From Nocardia kruczakiae NBRC 101016 (lineage in GTDB: Bacteria; Actinomycetota; Actinomycetes; Mycobacteriales; Mycobacteriaceae): a DNA stretch of 64,000 nucleotides. The translations under genes were made by a program, and so were the position numbers. A model generated the notes under the pieces. That model did no database searches, was not told the DNA's origin, and saw nothing but the letters and a program-made list of their open reading frames with translations. Shown in pieces: positions 35,122 to 45,309 of the stretch. How positions within the stretch are numbered: the stretch's first letter is position 1; every line of letters starts with the position of its first letter. The stretch lies in the NCBI RefSeq assembly GCF_001612965.1, contig NZ_BDBL01000002.1, positions 248,001 to 312,000 on the forward strand, given 5' to 3'.

Positions 35122-36039
35122 TGCCGTCCTCGACGACGGCCGCATCCGCAGTTCGTCGTGCAGGATCCGCGCCGCGGTCGCCATCGCGGCCTCCGCGCCG
35201 GGTTGCACCACGGCGGGCACCCGCGATCGGGTCAGCACGGTTACGGCCAGGGTCTGCCCGTCGGCGTGTTCGGCTACGCCCGCCTCGTGCCGCAGATTCA
35301 GCAGGGTGCCCGTCTTGGACGACCACCGGGTGGCGTCGGAGCTGAAGTCCGGGGCGAGTCGTTGACGTAACAGATTGCCCGACAGAAACTCTCGCACTCT
35401 CGCGGCGGCGTCGTGGTGGGCCCGCACCGGCCGCCACAATTCGGCGAGCAGATCGACGAACGCCCGCGCGGTGCCGGTGTTGGCATGGCTGATGTCGAGT
35501 TGCGTGACCGGATGCCCGCGCCCGGCCGTCCCGGCCTCGATGGCCAGGGCGTGGGCGAGGTGACCGTCCGCGGGGGCGAACTGCTCGGCCGGGGTCCGCA
35601 CCAGATCGTCGGCCAGATGCCGGACCGCGATGCCCTCGTGGCCCAGGCGGCGCAATTCGGCGGTCACCGCGTCGGGCGGAGTCAGCTCGAACAGGGCGTC
35701 GGTCGCGCCACCGTCGCTGATCGCGATGCTCAGATACATCAGATCCTCGACCGCGACCGTGGCCGGATGGCGAAATCTGCTCAACCCGGTCGGGCCCGCC
35801 ACCGTACTGCGGCCGGGCTGTACCCGGATCGGGGCCGCCGGGTCGATCTCGCCGCGCAGCACCCGTTCCATCGTCGCCAGCACGAGCGGCACCTTCACCA
35901 GCGAGGCGATCGGCAATTCGAGGTCGGCGTCCAGGCCCAGCTCGTCACCGGTGTCGAGATCGCGCACCAGGATGGAACCGTCGAGTCCCGCGTCGCGCAG
36001 TTCCGTGCGCGCGCGGCGCAGTGCGGTCGAGACACCCAT
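35107..36039 (-). CDS. Class A beta-lactamase-fold serine hydrolase, cytoplasmic
   Basis: 310 aa without a signal peptide. The beta-lactamase-fold motifs are S46-x-x-K49 (ASLVK), SDG in place of SDN (AISDGG), and KTG (WSSKTGTLLNLRHEAGV). The Glu166 omega-loop region is not recognisable, so penicillinase activity is doubtful. It starts 2 nt after the LysR stop with a strong GAGGGGAG SD, forming an operon with the regulator of a true beta-lactamase. A role in sensing or hydrolysing a cell-wall fragment or ligand for that regulator is possible but speculative. Confidence 0.82.
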   Translation of the reverse strand: MGVSTALRRARTELRDAGLDGSILVRDLDTGDELGLDADLELPIASLVKVPLVLATMERVLRGEIDPAAPIRVQPGRSTVAGPTGLSRFRHPATVAVEDLMYLSIAISDGGATDALFELTPPDAVTAELRRLGHEGIAVRHLADDLVRTPAEQFAPADGHLAHALAIEAGTAGRGHPVTQLDISHANTGTARAFVDLLAELWRPVRAHHDAAARVREFLSGNLLRQRLAPDFSSDATRWSSKTGTLLNLRHEAGVAEHADGQTLAVTVLTRSRVPAVVQPGAEAAMATAARILHDELRMRPSSRTAACDG

Positions 36040-36040
36040 G

Positions 36041-36943
36041 TCAGCTCCCCTCGTCGCGTGCGTCGACGTCGTCCGGCACACCGAGACAGCGGCCGATCGG
36101 TTCGGGGCCCAGTGCGCGGATCCGGTCCGCGTCCTCGCGTGATGCCGCCGCGATGTCGTAGCCCCTGGCAAGCTCCAGCTCCCCGATCGGCCGCCAGTGC
36201 AGGCCGAGCTCGGTGGCCTGGGCGGGCGAGCACAACAGCAGATCGGTGCCGTCGAGCACCTCGGCGACCGCGGTGACCAGTGACCGCGCGACCACCACCT
36301 GGGCGGGGCGCAGGCCGAGCGCATCGCGCAGCCGGATGATCCGATCGCGGATGTGCGGCACATCGTCCTCGGGCTGTATCCACACGCTGCGCCGGCCCTG
36401 CTGTTCCGAAAGGCGCAGTACTCGAAGGGTTTCCAGGTAGATCGGCGTGCTGTGCGGGCCCGTGGCGTCGGCCAGGCCCAACGGCACGCGCCAGATGCCG
36501 CGATCGGCCGGGACGGCCAGAATCGCGGCGCGCACCTCGTGCGTGCGGGTGAGTTCCGCGCGCCGGCCGGGATCGGCGGGCTCCGGTTCCAGCCGAAGCC
36601 GCGCGCGGCGGCATTCGGCGACCAGCCCGGCCAGCGGCACCGGTCCGCAAGTGGCGGGCAGCGCCAGTCGGAAGGGACGCTGACGAGCCCGCTCGGCATG
36701 CTCCTCCAGGGCCTCGGCCGCCTCGACCAGTCGCCGCGCGGATGGCAACATATCGCGGCCGAACGAGGTCAATGTGGCTGTGCGCGAAGTTCGTTCGAGC
36801 AATCGCGCGCCGAAGTGCCGTTCCAGCGCCGCGATCCGGCGACTGGCCACCGACTGCGGGATCTGCGCGGCGGCGGCCCCCGCGGTGAAACTTCCGAGAC
36901 CGCTCACCGCGACGAAGGCCCTACAGGCGGCGACCATATCCAC
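36041..36943 (-). CDS. LysR family regulator divergent from class A beta-lactamase
   Basis: 300 aa. A GTG at 36943 lies 8 nt after TAGACT (TANNNT), suggesting leaderless transcription; an ATG 6 nt later is the alternative. The LysR helix-turn-helix is present ([43 protein letters not shown]), followed by the effector domain. Divergent arrangement with bla and the T-N11-A box between them are the AmpR/BlaA-type layout; Nocardia AST-1-like enzymes are reported beside LysR genes. Likely controls bla and itself. Confidence 0.85.
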   Translation of the reverse strand: MDMVAACRAFVAVSGLGSFTAGAAAAQIPQSVASRRIAALERHFGARLLERTSRTATLTSFGRDMLPSARRLVEAAEALEEHAERARQRPFRLALPATCGPVPLAGLVAECRRARLRLEPEPADPGRRAELTRTHEVRAAILAVPADRGIWRVPLGLADATGPHSTPIYLETLRVLRLSEQQGRRSVWIQPEDDVPHIRDRIIRLRDALGLRPAQVVVARSLVTAVAEVLDGTDLLLCSPAQATELGLHWRPIGELELARGYDIAAASREDADRIRALGPEPIGRCLGVPDDVDARDEGS

Positions 36944-36951
36944 GATCGCGC

Positions 36952-36971
36952 AGTCTATGCCGAATCGGCAT
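36952..36971. promoter_or_regulatory. LysR -10 box and T-N11-A palindromic binding site
   Basis: The palindrome ATGCCGAATCGGCAT (36957-36971) is perfect with 7-bp arms around A and contains the LysR consensus T(36958)-N11-A(36970). The minus-strand -10 box TAGACT (36957-36952) abuts it, so a bound LysR would shut its own leaderless promoter. The bla start is 108 bp away, a usual distance for activation. Confidence 0.72.
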
Positions 36972-37078
36972 GGATACCGCCACAAGTGTCTTGGACAGCA
37001 TGCGCGAGGGCTGCCACTCTTGCTGCGAGCGCTCACCGCCATCGATTCACCAGGAACGCAGATCCACAAGGAACGCCT

Positions 37079-38032
37079 ATGACGCCCCCTCGCTTCACCC
37101 GCTCGGCCGTGCTGGTCGCGGCCGCTGCCACCCTCATACCGCTGAGCGCCTGCGGTGCCGATCGCAGCGCCGCGCCCGTATCGACCGCACCCGGATCGGC
37201 CGCAGGTGCCACCTCGACGGTTCCGCTCGCCGCCGAGTCGCTCGCCGGATTCCGCGATCTGGAGGCTCGGCTGCACGGCCGGCTGGGCGTCTACGCGCTC
37301 GACACCGGAACCGGCCGAGCCGTCGAATACCGGCCGGACGAGCGGTTTCCGTATTGTTCGACGTTCAAGGCGCTGGCCGCGGGCGCGCTGCTGAGCACCC
37401 TGCCGCCCGCCGAACTCGACCGTCGTGTCACCTACACCCGGGCCGATCTGGTGCCGAATTCACCGGTCACCGAACAGCATGTCGACCAGGGCATGACTCT
37501 GCGGGAGATCATGGACGCCGCGGTGCGGTTCAGCGACAACACCGCCGGCAATCTGATGTTCGCCGAACTCGGCGGTCCGCAGGGATTGCAGCAGCGGCTG
37601 CGCGCCATCGGCGATACGACCACGCGGATGGACCGCACCGAGACCACGCTGAACGAGGCCCTACCCGGCGACGAGCGTGACACCAGTACGCCGCGTGCGC
37701 TGGCCGGCGATCTGCGGCACTACGTACTCGACCCGTCGGTCGCCGCCGACGATCGCGACGTGCTCACCGGTCTGCTGCGTGCCAACACCACCGGTGCCGC
37801 GCTGGTCCGGGCCGGCGTGCCGGTGGGCTGGCAGGTCGGCGACAAGACCGGTGCCGGCGACTACGGAACGCGCAACGATATCGCCGTGGCGTGGCCTCCG
37901 GGACGCGCGCCGATCGTGCTGACGATTCTGTCCACTCGTGACCGGCCGGACGCCGAATACGACAACGCGGCGATCGCCCGTGCCGCCACGATCGCGATCG
38001 CCGCCCTGGACGGCACTGCGATCCCGCGCTGA
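37079..38032 (+). CDS. bla: Class A beta-lactamase
   Basis: 317 aa. A lipoprotein-type signal ends LSAC (Cys25), so it may be membrane-anchored. Catalytic motifs are complete: S94-T-F-K97 preceded by Cys (Ambler Cys69), SDN (FSDNTAGN), omega-loop Glu-x-x-Leu-Asn ([16 protein letters not shown]) and KTG ([17 protein letters not shown]). KTG is followed by Ala and Gly rather than Ser/Thr-Gly, which may affect cephalosporin or clavulanate behaviour. AAGGA SD 7 nt upstream. Similar in layout to Nocardia FAR-1/AST-1 and mycobacterial BlaC. Confidence 0.93.
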   Translation: MTPPRFTRSAVLVAAAATLIPLSACGADRSAAPVSTAPGSAAGATSTVPLAAESLAGFRDLEARLHGRLGVYALDTGTGRAVEYRPDERFPYCSTFKALAAGALLSTLPPAELDRRVTYTRADLVPNSPVTEQHVDQGMTLREIMDAAVRFSDNTAGNLMFAELGGPQGLQQRLRAIGDTTTRMDRTETTLNEALPGDERDTSTPRALAGDLRHYVLDPSVAADDRDVLTGLLRANTTGAALVRAGVPVGWQVGDKTGAGDYGTRNDIAVAWPPGRAPIVLTILSTRDRPDAEYDNAAIARAATIAIAALDGTAIPR

Positions 38033-38071
38033 GGGTGCCGAATCACCGTGCGCTACCGGATCTTCCACAAA

Positions 38072-38115
38072 GCCGTGCACCTCGGGTCGGTGCCGATCGA
38101 CCCGAGGTGCACGGC
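38072..38115. terminator. Bidirectional terminator hairpin
   Basis: A perfect 18-bp stem (38072-38089 with 38098-38115) and an 8-nt loop, between the convergent bla and exported-protein genes. Confidence 0.8.
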
Positions 38116-38130
38116 GGGATCCGCTCTCCC

Positions 38131-38847
38131 CTACTTGGCCGGAGCCGGAGGGTTGAACGGCGCATTGATGGTGGTGAAGTACTGGGCGACCGCCAGAATC
38201 GCCACCGGCGCGGTGACGAGCAGCTGGCCCGCCAGCGTGCCCAGCGCACCAACCGCGATGATGCCGCCGATGCAACCGACCACGGCGGCCGGCAGGAAGC
38301 CGCCGAACAGGCCGACGATGGCGGCCGCGGCCACGGTCGCACCCGCGATGCCGCCGAGCAAGCAGCCCACCGCTCCGCCGGTGAGACCACCGACCAGCGT
38401 GCCGATGGTCGCGCCCGCGGTGATGGTGCTGGTCAGGCGGGTCCAGGCCGCCACTTCCCGGTCATAGGGCGTCTTCCACGGCGCCTGGTCCTCGAACGGG
38501 AGCGCGACCGGCTTGTAGACCGCGTGCTGCAGATCGAACTGCGGAGTCAGGGTGGCGGTGCGACCGGAGATATCGGCGGCGATCGGGAATTCGAAATCGT
38601 CGACCCGGAACTTCAATTCGGTTCCGGCCAGGGTCGTCCCATTGGCTGCCTTGATCTTGAAAACACCATTTTCCACGTCCAGCGAACCGGCGTCGGTGGA
38701 TATGATCGTCGACTTCTCGTTCGTCGATGCCTGGTAGTTGACGGCACCCTCGTCGGGCGCGGCGGGCGCGGCATTCACGGTGCCGGTGGTCACGCCGACG
38801 GCGGCGGCCACCGCGGCCGCGACCACGGCAAAGTTCCTCATCTTCAC
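38131..38847 (-). CDS. Exported Gly-zipper protein (tandem duplicate A)
   Basis: 238 aa. The GTG at 38847 is 7 nt after GAGGA, and the same context (GAGGA-N7/8-GTGAAGATG) is kept in its neighbour, which supports this start. Signal peptide (KMRNFAVVAAAVAAAVGVTTG), beta-rich domain (residues about 35-130), then two long Gly/Ala-rich hydrophobic stretches. The segment from FRVDDFEFPIAADISG to about REVAA is almost identical to the protein at 39077, and the DNA there is over 90% identical by eye. Function unknown. Confidence 0.8.
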   Translation of the reverse strand: MKMRNFAVVAAAVAAAVGVTTGTVNAAPAAPDEGAVNYQASTNEKSTIISTDAGSLDVENGVFKIKAANGTTLAGTELKFRVDDFEFPIAADISGRTATLTPQFDLQHAVYKPVALPFEDQAPWKTPYDREVAAWTRLTSTITAGATIGTLVGGLTGGAVGCLLGGIAGATVAAAAIVGLFGGFLPAAVVGCIGGIIAVGALGTLAGQLLVTAPVAILAVAQYFTTINAPFNPPAPAK

Positions 38848-38922
38848 TGCTTTTTCCTCATCACTCATTGCATTCCGCCGGAGCGGCTTTATCCAGTTTG
38901 TGGTGAATGCCAAAAAGCGACG

Positions 38923-38943
38923 AGGTTAATAACCAGGTCGATT
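38923..38943 (-). promoter_or_regulatory. Conserved upstream element of the duplicated genes, copy A
   Basis: The plus-strand block GGTTAATAACCAGGTCGATT (38924-38943) resembles GATTAAGAACCAGCCCGATT upstream of copy B (39884-39903), with 15 of 20 bases the same. It contains the palindrome GGTTA-A-TAACC here but not in copy B. It may be the promoter or operator shared by the two paralogues. Confidence 0.45.
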
Positions 38944-38987
38944 CGAATAGCCCGGCGCGGGAAAATAAATCGAATCTCACAAATTAA

Positions 38988-39025
38988 AAAAGGACCTTCG
39001 CACTCGAAAGTGCGAAGGTCCTTTT
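38988..39025 (-). terminator. Intrinsic terminator between the duplicated genes
   Basis: A perfect 17-bp stem (38988-39004 with 39009-39025), loop CGAA, and a T-rich tail on both strands. On the minus strand it terminates the 39077-39772 gene, so the two duplicates are probably separate transcripts. Confidence 0.9.
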
Positions 39026-39076
39026 AATTCGACCGCTGAAATAATTACCGGCTCAGGGGTGGGGCCGGTAACCGCT

Positions 39077-39772
39077 TCATTTGGCCGGGGCCTTGAAGGG
39101 CTCGTTGATGGTGGAGAAGTATTGGATCACGGCGCCGATCGCGACCGGAGCTGTCACGAAGATCTGGCCGGCCAGCACACCGAGGAACCCGACAGCGGCG
39201 GCACCGGCGACACAGCCGCCGAGCGGGCCGAGGCCGAACAGGGTGGCCAGCGCACCGGTGGCCACCACACCGAGGGCAGCGCCCGCGATGCAGCCGATGA
39301 CCGCGCCACCGATACCACCGGCCGCGGTGCCGATGGCAGCGCCGGTGGCGATGGTGTCCTTGAGACGGGTGAAGGCGGCGACCTCACGCTCGTAGGGGGT
39401 CTTCCACGGGGCGCTGTCCTCGAACGGGAGCGCGACCGGCTTGTAGACCGCATGCTGCAGATCGAACTGCGGGGTCAGCGTCGCCGTGCGACCGGAGATA
39501 TCGGCGGCGATCGGGAACTCGAAATCGTCGACCCGGAACGTCAGCGGGGTTCCGGCCACGGTGGTTCCGTTGGCGGCCTTGATCTTGAAGACGCCGTCCT
39601 CGACATCCATCGACCCGGCGTCGGTCGAAACGATCGCCGCGTTCTCGGTGGATCTCGCCTGATAGTTCACCACACCGTCGTCGGCGGCCGGAGCGGCTTG
39701 AACCGTTCCCGCCAGCGCACCCAACGTTGTCGCGACCAGCGCCGTGAGCACGGCGAATTTCCTCATCTTCAC
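39077..39772 (-). CDS. Exported Gly-zipper protein (tandem duplicate B)
   Basis: 231 aa. GTG at 39772 with GAGGA 8 nt upstream, as in copy A. Signal peptide KMRKFAVLTALVATTLGALAG, then NYQARSTENAAIVSTDAGSM, the nearly invariant block around FRVDDFEFPIAADISGRTA, and Gly-zipper helices (IGTAAGGIGGAVIGCIAGAALGVV, GGCVAGAAAVGFLGVLAG). A third, diverged member is at 26427. Recent tandem duplication is the simplest explanation for the near-identical middle part. No function known. Confidence 0.8.
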   Translation of the reverse strand: MKMRKFAVLTALVATTLGALAGTVQAAPAADDGVVNYQARSTENAAIVSTDAGSMDVEDGVFKIKAANGTTVAGTPLTFRVDDFEFPIAADISGRTATLTPQFDLQHAVYKPVALPFEDSAPWKTPYEREVAAFTRLKDTIATGAAIGTAAGGIGGAVIGCIAGAALGVVATGALATLFGLGPLGGCVAGAAAVGFLGVLAGQIFVTAPVAIGAVIQYFSTINEPFKAPAK

Positions 39773-39882
39773 TGCTTGATTCCTCGACTTTCCGACTGCC
39801 GGCACGCGGCAGCACAGGTTGCCGTGTCCGGCACAGACACACGGCATCGGTGGAGTTTGCGGGCTTTCGATGCGGATGGGCC

Positions 39883-39903
39883 AGATTAAGAACCAGCCCG
39901 ATT
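39883..39903 (-). promoter_or_regulatory. Conserved upstream element of the duplicated genes, copy B
   Basis: GATTAAGAACCAGCCCGATT (39884-39903) matches the element upstream of copy A. It also lies about 35-55 bp upstream of the divergent SsuD-type gene, so it could influence both. Confidence 0.4.
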
Positions 39904-39937
39904 ACAACCGGTGACTCACTTCCGGCCATCGGCCATC

Positions 39938-41098
39938 ATGTCCGAAATGAGCCTTTCGTTCCACTGGTTTCTTCCCACCTATGGCGATTCCCGCAATCTG
40001 GTCGCGGGCGGTCACGGCACCTCGATGTCGGGCGACCGTCCGGCCTCGCTGCGCTATCTGAACCAGATCGCGGGTGCGGCGGAGGAGAACGGCTTCGAGG
40101 CGGTGCTGACACCGACGGGCGCATGGTGTGAGGACGCCTGGCTGACGACGGCCATGCTGGTCGAGACCACCGAAACCCTGAAATTCCTGGTCGCCTTCCG
40201 GCCCGGTGTAGTGAGCCCCACGCTGGCCGCGCAGATGGCCGGAACCTTCCAGCGGCATTCCCGCGGACGGCTGTTGCTGAACGTGGTGACCGGTGGCGAG
40301 CCGCACGAACAGCAGGCCTACGGCGACTTCCTGGACAAGGAACAGCGCTACGAGCGCACCGGTGAATTCCTGCACATCGTGCGCGAGCTGTGGGAGTCCG
40401 ACGCTCCGGTGACGTTCGAGGGCAAGCACCTTCAGGTGCGCAACGCGCAATTGAACAACCGGCCGGACCCGATTCCCCCGGTGTTCTTCGGCGGTTCCTC
40501 GGCCGCTGCCGGACCGGTGGCCGCCCGCTACACCGATACCTACCTCACCTGGGGTGAGCCGCTGTTCGCGGTGAGCAAGAAGCTGGAGTGGATCCGCCGG
40601 CTCGCGGTGGACGAGGGCCGCGTCCTCGATTACGGCCTGCGCATTCACGTCATCTCCCGCGACACGTCGGAGCAGGCCTGGGCCGAGGCCGATCGCCTGC
40701 TGGAAGCGGTGAACCCCGCGGATATCGAACGGGTGCAGGCGAATCTGGCCCAGAGTGAATCCGAGGGCCAGCGTCGGATGCTGGAACTGCACGGCGGCAA
40801 CACCGATCGGCTCGAGATCGCACCCAACCTGTGGGCCGGTGTCGGACTGGTGCGCGGCGGCGCGGGAACGGCGCTGGTCGGCTCGCACGAAGAGGTGGCC
40901 GAGCGGCTGGTCGAATACTCCCGCCTCGGCATCACGCAGTTCATCCTCTCCGGTTACCCGCATGTGGAGGAGGCGTACTGGTTCGGCGAAGGTGTGCTGC
41001 CGATCCTGCAGCGCCGCGGACTGTGGCAGCCGCCCGCCCATCGCGAAAATCGCGTCACCACAACGCCATTCGCTACCGCGGCCGCGAGCAGCAGCTAG
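39938..41098 (+). CDS. ssuD: SsuD-type FMN-dependent alkanesulfonate monooxygenase
   Basis: 386-aa luciferase-fold enzyme: SLSFHWFLPTYGDSR start, ENGFEAVLTPTGAWCEDAWL, KFLVAFRPGVVSPTLAAQMAGTFQ, RLLLNVVTGG, VFFGGSSAAAGPVAARYTDTYLTWGEP, FILSGYPHVEEAYWFGEGVLP. These are SsuD features; SsuD converts alkanesulfonates to aldehyde plus sulfite using FMNH2. The start is uncertain: ATG 39938, ATG 39947 or GTG 39911, none with a strong SD. No ssu transporter is adjacent, so it may act with the SsuABC-like importer at 17-20 kb. Confidence 0.87.
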   Translation: MSEMSLSFHWFLPTYGDSRNLVAGGHGTSMSGDRPASLRYLNQIAGAAEENGFEAVLTPTGAWCEDAWLTTAMLVETTETLKFLVAFRPGVVSPTLAAQMAGTFQRHSRGRLLLNVVTGGEPHEQQAYGDFLDKEQRYERTGEFLHIVRELWESDAPVTFEGKHLQVRNAQLNNRPDPIPPVFFGGSSAAAGPVAARYTDTYLTWGEPLFAVSKKLEWIRRLAVDEGRVLDYGLRIHVISRDTSEQAWAEADRLLEAVNPADIERVQANLAQSESEGQRRMLELHGGNTDRLEIAPNLWAGVGLVRGGAGTALVGSHEEVAERLVEYSRLGITQFILSGYPHVEEAYWFGEGVLPILQRRGLWQPPAHRENRVTTTPFATAAASSS

Positions 41099-41109
41099 TC
41101 ACCCACATG

Positions 41110-41144
41110 TCCGGTGTCCGCGCGAGCACGGTGCGGACGCCGGA
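41110..41144 (+). terminator. Terminator hairpin after ssuD
   Basis: TCCGGTGTCCGC (41110-41121) pairs with GCGGACGCCGGA (41133-41144), 12 bp with one G-U pair, starting 12 nt after the stop codon. Confidence 0.55.
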
Positions 41145-41305
41145 TGCCCGCGGCCGTTACCGCGCGCGGACCGCCACGCACTCGGCCGACCTCTCGGCGT
41201 ACTCACCGGGCGTTTTATACAGTCGCTAACTCATAGCTACACTCGTTGACGAGCGATCAGAACCCCGTACATGAGCTAACCGATGTCTCGGAGAGGGTGT
41301 CGAGC

Positions 41306-42061
41306 ATGGCCGTATACGACGTGAGCAACCGTGCGGCAATAGTCAGCGGTGGCGGATCCGGGATCGGACGTGCGGTCGCGCACGAACTCGCGCGCAGTGG
41401 CGCCGCGGTCCTGGTGTTCGATCTCGACGAGGACAACGCGAATACGGTGGTCGAGGAGATTCGCGGTGCGGGCGGGCAGGCGGCCGGCTTCGCCGGCGAT
41501 GCCTCCGATCCGGAGACCGTCCGGCGCAGCGTCGCGGCGGCCGGCGAACTGGGACCGCTGCGGATCGCGGTCAACAATGCCGGCATCAGCGGGGAGAGCG
41601 CGCTGATCGGGGACTATTCGCTGGACGGCTGGCGCAAGGTGCTGTCGGTGAACCTCGACGGCGTGTTCTACGCACTGCGCGAACAACTTCCGGCCGTCGC
41701 GGCGGCCGGCGGTGGCGCCATCGTGAATATGGCGTCGATCCTCGGCAGCGTCGGATTCGCGAATTCGTCGGCGTACGTCACGGCCAAACACGGCCTGCTC
41801 GGGCTGACCCAGAACGCGGCCCTCGAATACGCGGCCCAAGGCGTGCGAGTCACCGCGGTCGGACCCGGATTCATCCACACACCGCTGCTCGGGGCGAACC
41901 TCGACGACGAAACCCAGGCGTTCCTCGCTCAGAAACACGCCCTGGGCAGGCTGGGCACCCCCGAGGAGGTCGCCGGGCTGGTCGCATTCCTGGCCAGCGA
42001 CGCGGCCACGTTCATCACCGGCAGTTATCACCTGGTCGACGGCGGATACACCGCGCAGTAG
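41306..42061 (+). CDS. SDR family oxidoreductase
   Basis: 251 aa. ATG at 41306 follows GGAGAGGG by 8 nt; the first in-frame ATG, 60 nt earlier, lacks an SD. Classical SDR motifs: SGGGSGIG, NNAG (VNNAGISGE), catalytic Ser in NMASILGS, YVTAKHG (Tyr-x3-Lys), and PGFIHTPLL. FDLDED after beta-2 suggests NAD. The C-terminal SYHLVDGGYTAQ is typical of FabG-like dehydrogenases. A TACACT -10-like box is found about 65 bp upstream. The substrate is unknown. Confidence 0.88.
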   Translation: MAVYDVSNRAAIVSGGGSGIGRAVAHELARSGAAVLVFDLDEDNANTVVEEIRGAGGQAAGFAGDASDPETVRRSVAAAGELGPLRIAVNNAGISGESALIGDYSLDGWRKVLSVNLDGVFYALREQLPAVAAAGGGAIVNMASILGSVGFANSSAYVTAKHGLLGLTQNAALEYAAQGVRVTAVGPGFIHTPLLGANLDDETQAFLAQKHALGRLGTPEEVAGLVAFLASDAATFITGSYHLVDGGYTAQ

Positions 42062-42076
42062 CCGGATCGGCGGAAG

Positions 42077-42664
42077 CTATGTCGCCTTGGCTTCCTTCGC
42101 GGCAACCTTCATCTGCTTCTTGAATGCCCGCACCTCGAGCAGGGACTCGTTGTCGACGATATCGGCGGCCGAGCGGCGCGAATTCGGCTCCGAGTAGGCA
42201 CCGGCCGCCTTCTCCCACCCCGCCGGGCGCACACCGAGTTGTTTGCCCAGCAGCGCCAGGAAGATGCGGGCCTTCTGGTCGCCGTAGCCGGGCAGTTCCT
42301 TCAGCCGGCGCAGCACTTCCTTGCCGTCGGGGTTGTCGCGAGTCCAGATCTCGGAGGTGATGCCGTCGTAATGTTCGACGACGTATCGGGCCAGTTCCTG
42401 GGTGCGTCGGGCCATCGACCGGCCGTAGCGGTGAATGGCGGGCGGGGTCGCGCCCAATTCCTCGAATTCCTCCGGATCGGCCTCCGCGATCCGGTGGATA
42501 TCGAATCCGTTCATGCGGTCGGCGATCTTCTTCGGACCGCGGAAGGCGTGTTCGAGGGGAAACTGCTGATCCAGCAGCATCCCGGTCAGGAGGGCGAAGT
42601 CGTCCTCCGACAACAGCTTGTCCGACTCCGGTTCCTGCGCGAGGCACACTTTGCGGCTCACCAT
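42077..42664 (-). CDS. HhH-GPD type base-excision repair protein
   Basis: 195 aa. Contains a helix-hairpin-helix of the Nth/MutY/AlkA glycosylase superfamily (LKELPGYGDQKARIFLALLGKQLGV, residues about 120-145) and FALLTGMLLDQQFPLEHAFRGP near the start, as in actinobacterial HhH-GPD proteins. No four-Cys Fe-S loop is visible, and the catalytic Asp after the hairpin (GVRPAGWEKA) is not obvious, so its enzymatic activity is open. Convergent with the SDR gene. Confidence 0.85.
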   Translation of the reverse strand: MVSRKVCLAQEPESDKLLSEDDFALLTGMLLDQQFPLEHAFRGPKKIADRMNGFDIHRIAEADPEEFEELGATPPAIHRYGRSMARRTQELARYVVEHYDGITSEIWTRDNPDGKEVLRRLKELPGYGDQKARIFLALLGKQLGVRPAGWEKAAGAYSEPNSRRSAADIVDNESLLEVRAFKKQMKVAAKEAKAT

Positions 42665-42768
42665 GTATCGATCATGGCAGACGGGCGAATATCCGCCTAC
42701 CGACCGGCGTGACCGGTCTCACATGTCTACCCACCCGTAGATTTTCTGCGCGCGTAGGGTGAATCTTC

Positions 42769-43644
42769 ATGCCCGACACTTTGGCAACACCCACGGTGGA
42801 AGATATGGCGCCCACACACAGCTCCTCGGCAGACAATTCCTCATCCTCGGGACTGAGGCCGGACCGCTTCGATCGCGCGGGCCGCGACCAACTCATCGAT
42901 GTGCACGATCTGCAGGCCGCACTTCCCGGAATTCGCGGACTTCGCCGCTGGGCGCACGACGCCCTGGCCGTCGCTCCGGGCGAAAGCGCGGTCGACATCG
43001 GCTCCGGCACCGGCTCGGAGGTCCTGGTCTTCGCCGACGCCGTCGGCCCGACCGGTGACGCGGTCGGCGTGGAACCCGATCCGAATCTGCTGGCCGGGGC
43101 GGAACACCGTGCGGCCCAGCACAATTCGCCGGCCCGGTTCGTCCCCGGCGATGCCTACGGGCTGCCGTTCGGCGGTGACACCTTCGACGTCGCCCTGTGT
43201 GAGCGGGTCTTCCAGCATCTGACCGCCCCGGAGCGCGCCGCACGGGAGATCGCCCGGGTGCTGAAACCGGGCGGACGCGTGGTCGTCATGGACAGCGACT
43301 GGGGCACCGCCATCGTGCATCCCGGCGACCGGCGGGTCGTGCACGAGGTGATCGAAACTTTGATCACCAACACCACCAATCCGTTCTCGGGACGGCGGCT
43401 GCCCGGCCTGCTCACCCGAGCCGGGCTGGTCGTCGACGATATCGGCTCGCATGCGCTGGTGCAGGACGCGAGCGCCGGTGCCGGTGCGCTGGTGGCCCGC
43501 ATCGCCGGGATGGCGGAGGCGCGCGGGGCGATCACCGAGGCGCAGCGGCGGGAACTGCTGGCGGAACTGGAAGCCGGTGCGCGCACCGGTGACATTCACC
43601 TCTCGGTGACGATGTTCGCGGTGCTGGCGCACAAGCCGCAGTAA
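42769..43644 (+). CDS. SAM-dependent methyltransferase
   Basis: 291 aa. A Ser/Asp-rich 35-residue N-terminal tail precedes a class I methyltransferase domain: AVDIGSGTGSEVLVFADAVG (motif I), GVEPDPNLL, FDVALCERVFQHLTAPERAAREIARVLKPGGRVVVMD. The C-terminal half (TNTTNPFSGRRLPGLLTRAGLVVDDI) follows the type 11 pattern. GGGTGA SD. The substrate is not recognisable from context. Confidence 0.83.
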   Translation: MPDTLATPTVEDMAPTHSSSADNSSSSGLRPDRFDRAGRDQLIDVHDLQAALPGIRGLRRWAHDALAVAPGESAVDIGSGTGSEVLVFADAVGPTGDAVGVEPDPNLLAGAEHRAAQHNSPARFVPGDAYGLPFGGDTFDVALCERVFQHLTAPERAAREIARVLKPGGRVVVMDSDWGTAIVHPGDRRVVHEVIETLITNTTNPFSGRRLPGLLTRAGLVVDDIGSHALVQDASAGAGALVARIAGMAEARGAITEAQRRELLAELEAGARTGDIHLSVTMFAVLAHKPQ

Positions 43645-43654
43645 CCGATTCCGG

Positions 43655-43683
43655 CCGGACAGCCGCACATCGCGGCTGTCCGG
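43655..43683. terminator. Convergent terminator hairpin
   Basis: CCGGACAGCCGC / GCGGCTGTCCGG, a 12-bp perfect stem with loop ACATC, between the methyltransferase and the aminotransferase. Confidence 0.7.
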
Positions 43684-43695
43684 TCCGCGCCACCG

Positions 43696-45057
<1,362 letters not shown>

Positions 45058-45108
45058 TTACCCGCCTGATGCGCCCCGCGGCAGTGAAGAAGATTTCCCC
45101 CGAGAAAG

Positions 45109-45201
45109 TAAGGGGACCCCGCGCACCCGGCAGAGCCCGTTGACCCTTGCTGCCTTCCGGCCCTGGGGGAGTTCACAGGATGCGCGCCGCGCGGGATCCG
45201 T
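45109..45201 (-). ncRNA. ffs: Signal recognition particle RNA (small type, 4.5S-like)
   Basis: The minus strand carries the conserved apical domain CCAGGGCCGGAAGGCAGCAA with the GGAA tetraloop and symmetric-loop bases that bind Ffh. Flanking sequences form the long terminal helix: GGATCCCGCGC (45199-45189) pairs with GCGCGGGGTCC (45124-45114). Ends are estimated from the helix, giving about 93 nt. It lies upstream of the aminotransferase gene and next to tRNA-Ser, as in mycobacteria. Confidence 0.93.
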
Positions 45202-45309
45202 CGGCCAGTGTAGTCACAACTGTCCACTCGAGTGGAATCCGGGCGGAGTCGATACGATCACCTGCGACATTTTTCGAGGGGGCTTCCGCGCCAGGACCGG
45301 AGGAAAGAC

